A DNA stretch of 8,305 nucleotides from Fidelibacterota bacterium (lineage in GTDB: Bacteria > Fidelibacterota > UBA2242), in contig JALOAB010000092.1 in NCBI GenBank assembly GCA_023229045.1, positions 1 through 8,305 of the forward strand. Reading direction: 5' to 3'. A program made the position numbers and the translations under genes. How positions within the stretch are numbered: position 1 is the stretch's first letter; each line of letters begins with the position of its first letter. A model generated the notes under the pieces. That model had not been told where the DNA came from, did no database searches, and saw only the letters and a list, made by a program, of their open reading frames with translations. Below, piece after piece: positions 5,175 through 8,305 of the stretch.

Positions 5175-6839
5175 TCAGAACAGGCCGCTGATGTTGCCTT
5201 CGTCGTCGATGGTTATATTCTCAGCCACGGGCTTGGCCGGCAGACCGGGCATCAACAGCATACTGCCCGTTACCGGCACCAGAAATCCGGCGCCGGCTGA
5301 TATTCCAATGCGCCTGACTGTGACGGTGAAATTGCGCGGTCGCCCGATTAGTTTCGGATTATCGGAGAGACTGTTTTGGGTCTTGGCAATACAGATCGGC
5401 AGATTCTCGAGTCCGAGGTTTTTGATCAGTTTCAGATCGGCGCGGGCTTCCGGGGTGAATTCGACCTCTTCGGCGCCATAAATATTTTTACATACGATGC
5501 TGACTTTTTCGGTTACCGGTAGATTCAAATCATAAAGTGGAGTAAAATTACGATCATGCTGGGCAATTTTATGTACTTGTTCGGCTAAATCGACGGCTCC
5601 GGCGCCGCCTTTTTCATAAGAATCGACTACTGCCATTGGGCTACCTTTGGTTGAAATCAATTTTTTGAACAATTTGATCTCTTCATTTGTATCGGCGCTA
5701 AAGCGGTTGAGGGCAACTATTCCCGGAATGCCAAAATTGGCGAGGTTGTCGATGTGTTTCTCAAGATTTTCAAAACCCTTTTGGATGGCGTTCAGGTCAG
5801 GAACATCCAGCTCGGACTTGGATTTTCCACCGTGCATTTTAAGCGCCCGCAGGGTTGCCACCAGGACGACTGCCCGGGGATTCAGACCGGCTGTCCGGCA
5901 GACGATGTCGAAAAATTTCTCACCACCCAGATCGAATCCAAAACCAGCTTCGGTAACGACGTAATCAGCAAATTCGGTAGCCAGCTTCATCGACATTATC
6001 GAGCAGGTTCCCTGGGCAATATTGGCAAATGGTCCGCCGTGCACAAAAGCCGGCGTACCCTCAGTGGTCTGTACCAGATTGGGTTTTAAGGGTTCTTTAA
6101 GCAAAGCCGCCACCGCTCCGGTAATTTTCAAATCACTCAAATAAACCGGTTGATTGTCGTAAGTATATCCCAGAACGATGCGATTCAACTTTTCCTGCAT
6201 TTCAGAATAGGACTCCACGAGGCAGAGGATTGCCATGATTTCGGAAGCGGCGGTTATGATAAATTCCGTTTCGCGGGGTATTCCATTGGATTTGCCGCCT
6301 AATCCGACAATGATGTTGCGTAAAGCCCGGTCGTTCATATCCATGATCCGCGGCCAGGTGACCCGTCGCGGATCGATTAAGGGTTCTCTGCGACGGAAAA
6401 TGTGATTATCGAGGCAGGCGGCGATCAGGTTATGCGCGGCAGTCACGGCGTGCATATCGCCGGTAAAATGGATATTGATCTCTTCGACCGGAAGCACTTG
6501 AGCCTGACCGTAACCGGTGGCGCCGCCTTTCATGCCAAAAAGCGGTCCGAGCGAAGGTTCTCGCAAAGTTACAATGGCGCTGTGTCCGATACGGTTCAAC
6601 CCCATTGCTAGGCTGATCGCCGTGGTCGTCTTGCCCTCGCCGGCCGGAGTCGGCGTCATGGCGGATACCAGGATCAGTTTGCCGTCAGGATTGGGGCGAA
6701 TCTGATCGAAATAGCTCAGCTTGATCTTGGCTTTGTAATCTCCATACAAATCCAGTGCGTCCTGAGGAATTCCGATTTTTTCAGCGATTTGACGAATGAG
6801 CAAAGGTCCCTGCACGTTTGAAGATGAACTTTGAACCAT
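5175..6839 (-). CDS. fhs: Formate-tetrahydrofolate ligase (10-formyl-THF synthetase)
   Basis: The enzyme joins formate to tetrahydrofolate with ATP to give 10-formyl-THF in the cytoplasm, supplying purine synthesis or a Wood-Ljungdahl-type pathway. The 554 residues match the usual length. The P-loop TPAGEGKTT (64-72) is intact, followed by LREPSLGP (92-99) and EEINIHFTGDMHAV (119-132). The second family signature, VATLRALKMHGG (327-338), is nearly canonical, and the C-terminal block PGLPAKP with GNISGLF is present. The first signature deviates: GMKGGATGYGQ (102-112), where the family pattern is GxKGGAAGGGY, so a glycine is replaced by Tyr110. The start is ATG at 6839 with AAGGGG six bases upstream. 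It follows the nitroreductase gene by 42 bp and is probably the last gene of the operon. Nothing in the window says whether the cell fixes carbon through this enzyme. Confidence 0.95.
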   Translation of the reverse strand: MVQSSSSNVQGPLLIRQIAEKIGIPQDALDLYGDYKAKIKLSYFDQIRPNPDGKLILVSAMTPTPAGEGKTTTAISLAMGLNRIGHSAIVTLREPSLGPLFGMKGGATGYGQAQVLPVEEINIHFTGDMHAVTAAHNLIAACLDNHIFRRREPLIDPRRVTWPRIMDMNDRALRNIIVGLGGKSNGIPRETEFIITAASEIMAILCLVESYSEMQEKLNRIVLGYTYDNQPVYLSDLKITGAVAALLKEPLKPNLVQTTEGTPAFVHGGPFANIAQGTCSIMSMKLATEFADYVVTEAGFGFDLGGEKFFDIVCRTAGLNPRAVVLVATLRALKMHGGKSKSELDVPDLNAIQKGFENLEKHIDNLANFGIPGIVALNRFSADTNEEIKLFKKLISTKGSPMAVVDSYEKGGAGAVDLAEQVHKIAQHDRNFTPLYDLNLPVTEKVSIVCKNIYGAEEVEFTPEARADLKLIKNLGLENLPICIAKTQNSLSDNPKLIGRPRNFTVTVRRIGISAGAGFLVPVTGSMLLMPGLPAKPVAENITIDDEGNISGLF

Positions 6840-6881
6840 TTTATGCCCCTTAATTTATTAAATATTTCAACCTGCATTAGT

Positions 6882-7433
6882 TTAATTGTATTTGTTCAAA
6901 TAAGCAAAATTTTCGAACAAGTGACGAGTCGGACGTTCGGTTTCGGCCTTTTTCTGAAAATCACTCAGTTCGGGATCGATCTCAGGCGCCTGTTTGCCAA
7001 TATTCACCAGCGTGATAACCTCAAACTCATCCGGGATATTCAGGATTTTCTTGGTTTTTTCTTCGTCGTAACCGGCAATCGGATGGGCAACTAATCCCAT
7101 TTCAGTGGCGCGCAGAATGAGGGCGGCGGTCGCCATTCCGGTGTCGAACAAGAAATACTCGCGCTCCTTGACGACACAGTCCAGATCTTTTTTGGTGAAG
7201 ACGGCTACTATCAGAGAAGCTTTGCGCGCCCATTCATTGCCTTTATTGAGTGCCTGATGCAGGTTGGTCAACTGCTTTTTATCAAATACAAAAACGAAAC
7301 GCCAGGGCTGTTTGTTAAAACAGGATGGCATCAATTGCGCGCTTTCAGCCAGATCCTTTATCATTTTCTGGTTAATTTCCACCGGCGCCAATGAGCGTGT
7401 CGCACGGCGTTGATTTAAAAGTTCTTTGAACAT
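6882..7433 (-). CDS. Nitroreductase-family FMN oxidoreductase
   Basis: This 183-residue protein fits the single-domain nitroreductase family, which uses FMN and NAD(P)H to reduce nitro compounds, quinones or other acceptors. The N-terminal RRATRSL (9-15) matches the arginine-rich FMN phosphate-binding motif. SAQLMPSCFNKQPWRFVFV (31-49) matches the usual AxxAPSxxNxQPWRF block, here with Cys38. A later block, DTGMATAALILRATEMGLVAHPIAGYDEE, and the following LVNIGKQAPE are also typical. The natural substrate cannot be inferred. The start is ATG at 7433, with AGGAGG seven bases upstream and directly after the TGA of the preceding peroxiredoxin gene, 13 bp away. The tight spacing indicates co-transcription with the peroxiredoxins, in line with a redox-stress role. 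Confidence 0.9.
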   Translation of the reverse strand: MFKELLNQRRATRSLAPVEINQKMIKDLAESAQLMPSCFNKQPWRFVFVFDKKQLTNLHQALNKGNEWARKASLIVAVFTKKDLDCVVKEREYFLFDTGMATAALILRATEMGLVAHPIAGYDEEKTKKILNIPDEFEVITLVNIGKQAPEIDPELSDFQKKAETERPTRHLFENFAYLNKYN

Positions 7434-7446
7434 GGAAAAGCCTCCT

Positions 7447-7911
7447 TCATTTAAATGTTTCCAGAGTGCATTGAACCGCGGCGGCGTGACCGTCTACTTT
7501 CACTTTTTCCCAGATTTCGGCGATGCGCCCCTGCGGATCGATCAGAAAAGTCGTGCGCCCGACCCCGAAATATTGACGACCGTAGAGTTTTTTAGCCTGC
7601 CAAACCCCGTACTCCTGCAAAACTTTATGCTCAGGATCGGCCAGCAGGATAATTTGCAACGCATTTTTATTTATGAAATTGACATGACTTTGGACTGAAT
7701 CCGGGCTGATACCAATTATAACGGCGTTGAGTTCGGCGAATTGCGGAATCCGTTCCGAAAAATCAATCGCTTCCCGCGTACAGCCGCTGGTATTATCCTT
7801 GGGATAGAAGTAAAGCACGATCCATTTACCGTGAAAATCATGCAGGCAGACCGATTTGCCATTCTGATCCGGCAGACAAAAATCAGGCGCGGTTTGACGT
7901 TTGTTAAGCAT
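7447..7911 (-). CDS. bcp: Peroxiredoxin of the Bcp/PrxQ family
   Basis: This 154-residue cytoplasmic thiol peroxidase should reduce hydrogen peroxide and organic hydroperoxides. The fold starts at APDFCLPDQNGKSV, and the catalytic motif YPKDNTSGCTREAIDF (36-51) contains Thr41 and the peroxidatic Cys44. The active-site arginine is likely Arg119 in GRTTFLIDPQGRI. Classical Bcp proteins carry a resolving cysteine five residues after the catalytic one; here that position is Ile49. Other cysteines are at 12, 22 and 148, so it may work as a 1-Cys enzyme or use another partner thiol. The ATG overlaps the stop of the upstream peroxiredoxin gene as TAATG. AAGGAG lies five bases before the ATG, so translation is probably coupled. 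Confidence 0.93.
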   Translation of the reverse strand: MLNKRQTAPDFCLPDQNGKSVCLHDFHGKWIVLYFYPKDNTSGCTREAIDFSERIPQFAELNAVIIGISPDSVQSHVNFINKNALQIILLADPEHKVLQEYGVWQAKKLYGRQYFGVGRTTFLIDPQGRIAEIWEKVKVDGHAAAVQCTLETFK

Positions 7912-8305
7912 TACGACTCCTTTTCGATATTTTCAAGGAAATTAAAGATTTCTTCGAGATCCGGCAATTGCGAAATTTCATAGACCTTTTCAAAAATAAC
8001 CTGACCGGCGGGATCGATAATGATATTCGCCCGTTCCGAAAAACCATGCCTTTCGCGAAAAATTCCGAGTTGTTTAGCGACTTCGCCATGCGGCCAGAAA
8101 TCGGCCAGCAGACGCAATTTCTTCAGACCGAGTTCTTTTGCCCATTGTTCTTTGGACGGAACCGAATCCACACTCATTCCGACCGGTAAGACGTTAAGTT
8201 TTTCAAATCGCTCAAAATTTTCATCGAGCATCTGCATTTGACGGGCGCATACTGAAGTCCAGGCGAGAGGATGGAAGGATAGCAGGACATACTGTCCGCG
8301 ATAAT
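7911..8305 (-). CDS. AhpC/TSA-type peroxiredoxin (AhpE-like), N-terminus outside the window
   Basis: The frame is open through the right edge, so the gene is longer than the stretch from the internal ATG at 8237. The 22 codons before it read YRGQYVLLSFHPLAW then TSVCARQ, giving the peroxiredoxin active site P-x-x-x-T-x-x-C with the peroxidatic cysteine. Downstream blocks VGMSVDSVPSKEQWAKEL, LLADFWPHGEVAKQLGIFRE and RANIIIDPAGQVIFE are typical of AhpE-like redoxin-domain proteins. No further cysteine follows, so a 1-Cys mechanism or an external reductant is likely. The missing part is probably about 25-35 residues. The gene ends in TAA overlapping the ATG of bcp (TAATG), making it the first gene visible in the operon; the promoter lies outside. 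Confidence 0.9.
   Translation of the reverse strand, partial: YRGQYVLLSFHPLAWTSVCARQMQMLDENFERFEKLNVLPVGMSVDSVPSKEQWAKELGLKKLRLLADFWPHGEVAKQLGIFRERHGFSERANIIIDPAGQVIFEKVYEISQLPDLEEIFNFLENIEKES

Noticed and set aside
7911..8237. ATG at 8237 as the start of the right-edge peroxiredoxin
   Set aside because: The upstream codons in frame encode the peroxiredoxin active site TSVC, so 8237 is an internal methionine.

Overview
All recognisable protein genes in this window read from the minus strand. The organism is most likely a Gram-negative bacterium of intermediate GC content. The main evidence is an outer-membrane TonB-dependent receptor with an N-terminal carboxypeptidase-regulatory-like domain, a style common in Bacteroidetes and related FCB-type or candidate phyla. 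A RAYT transposase with dispersed palindromes and GAGG-type ribosome binding sites fit this. The phylum cannot be fixed from the sequence alone.

Layout from left to right. Bases 1-353 hold the N-terminus of a site-specific DNA-methyltransferase that is cut by the window edge; a candidate sigma70 promoter lies upstream. Bases 459-1055 hold a REP-associated tyrosine transposase (RAYT) and a 30-bp perfect palindrome 27 bp beyond its stop codon. A second, 37-bp version of that palindrome sits in frame inside the RAYT gene. Bases 1056-1712 contain no convincing gene, but 1224-1475 is a tandem array of twelve units of exactly 21 bp. Bases 1713-2201 encode a 162-residue protein of unknown function. 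Bases 2202-2611 are non-coding and hold three hairpin elements that look like dispersed repeats. Bases 2612-5044 encode an 810-residue TonB-dependent receptor.

The right third (5175-8305) looks like one operon transcribed right to left. In order of transcription it holds an AhpC/TSA-type peroxiredoxin cut by the window edge, a Bcp/PrxQ peroxiredoxin, a nitroreductase-family flavoprotein and formate-tetrahydrofolate ligase. The two peroxiredoxins overlap as TAATG, the nitroreductase follows after 13 bp, and the ligase after 42 bp. The first three genes suggest peroxide and redox defence; the ligase feeds one-carbon metabolism and may simply share the transcript.

The genes themselves are mostly familiar. 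The points most worth a second look are the RAYT with its own palindrome inside its coding sequence, the 21-bp array whose minus-strand reading gives coiled-coil-like heptads, and the altered signature motif in the ligase. I see no convincing new multi-gene system.
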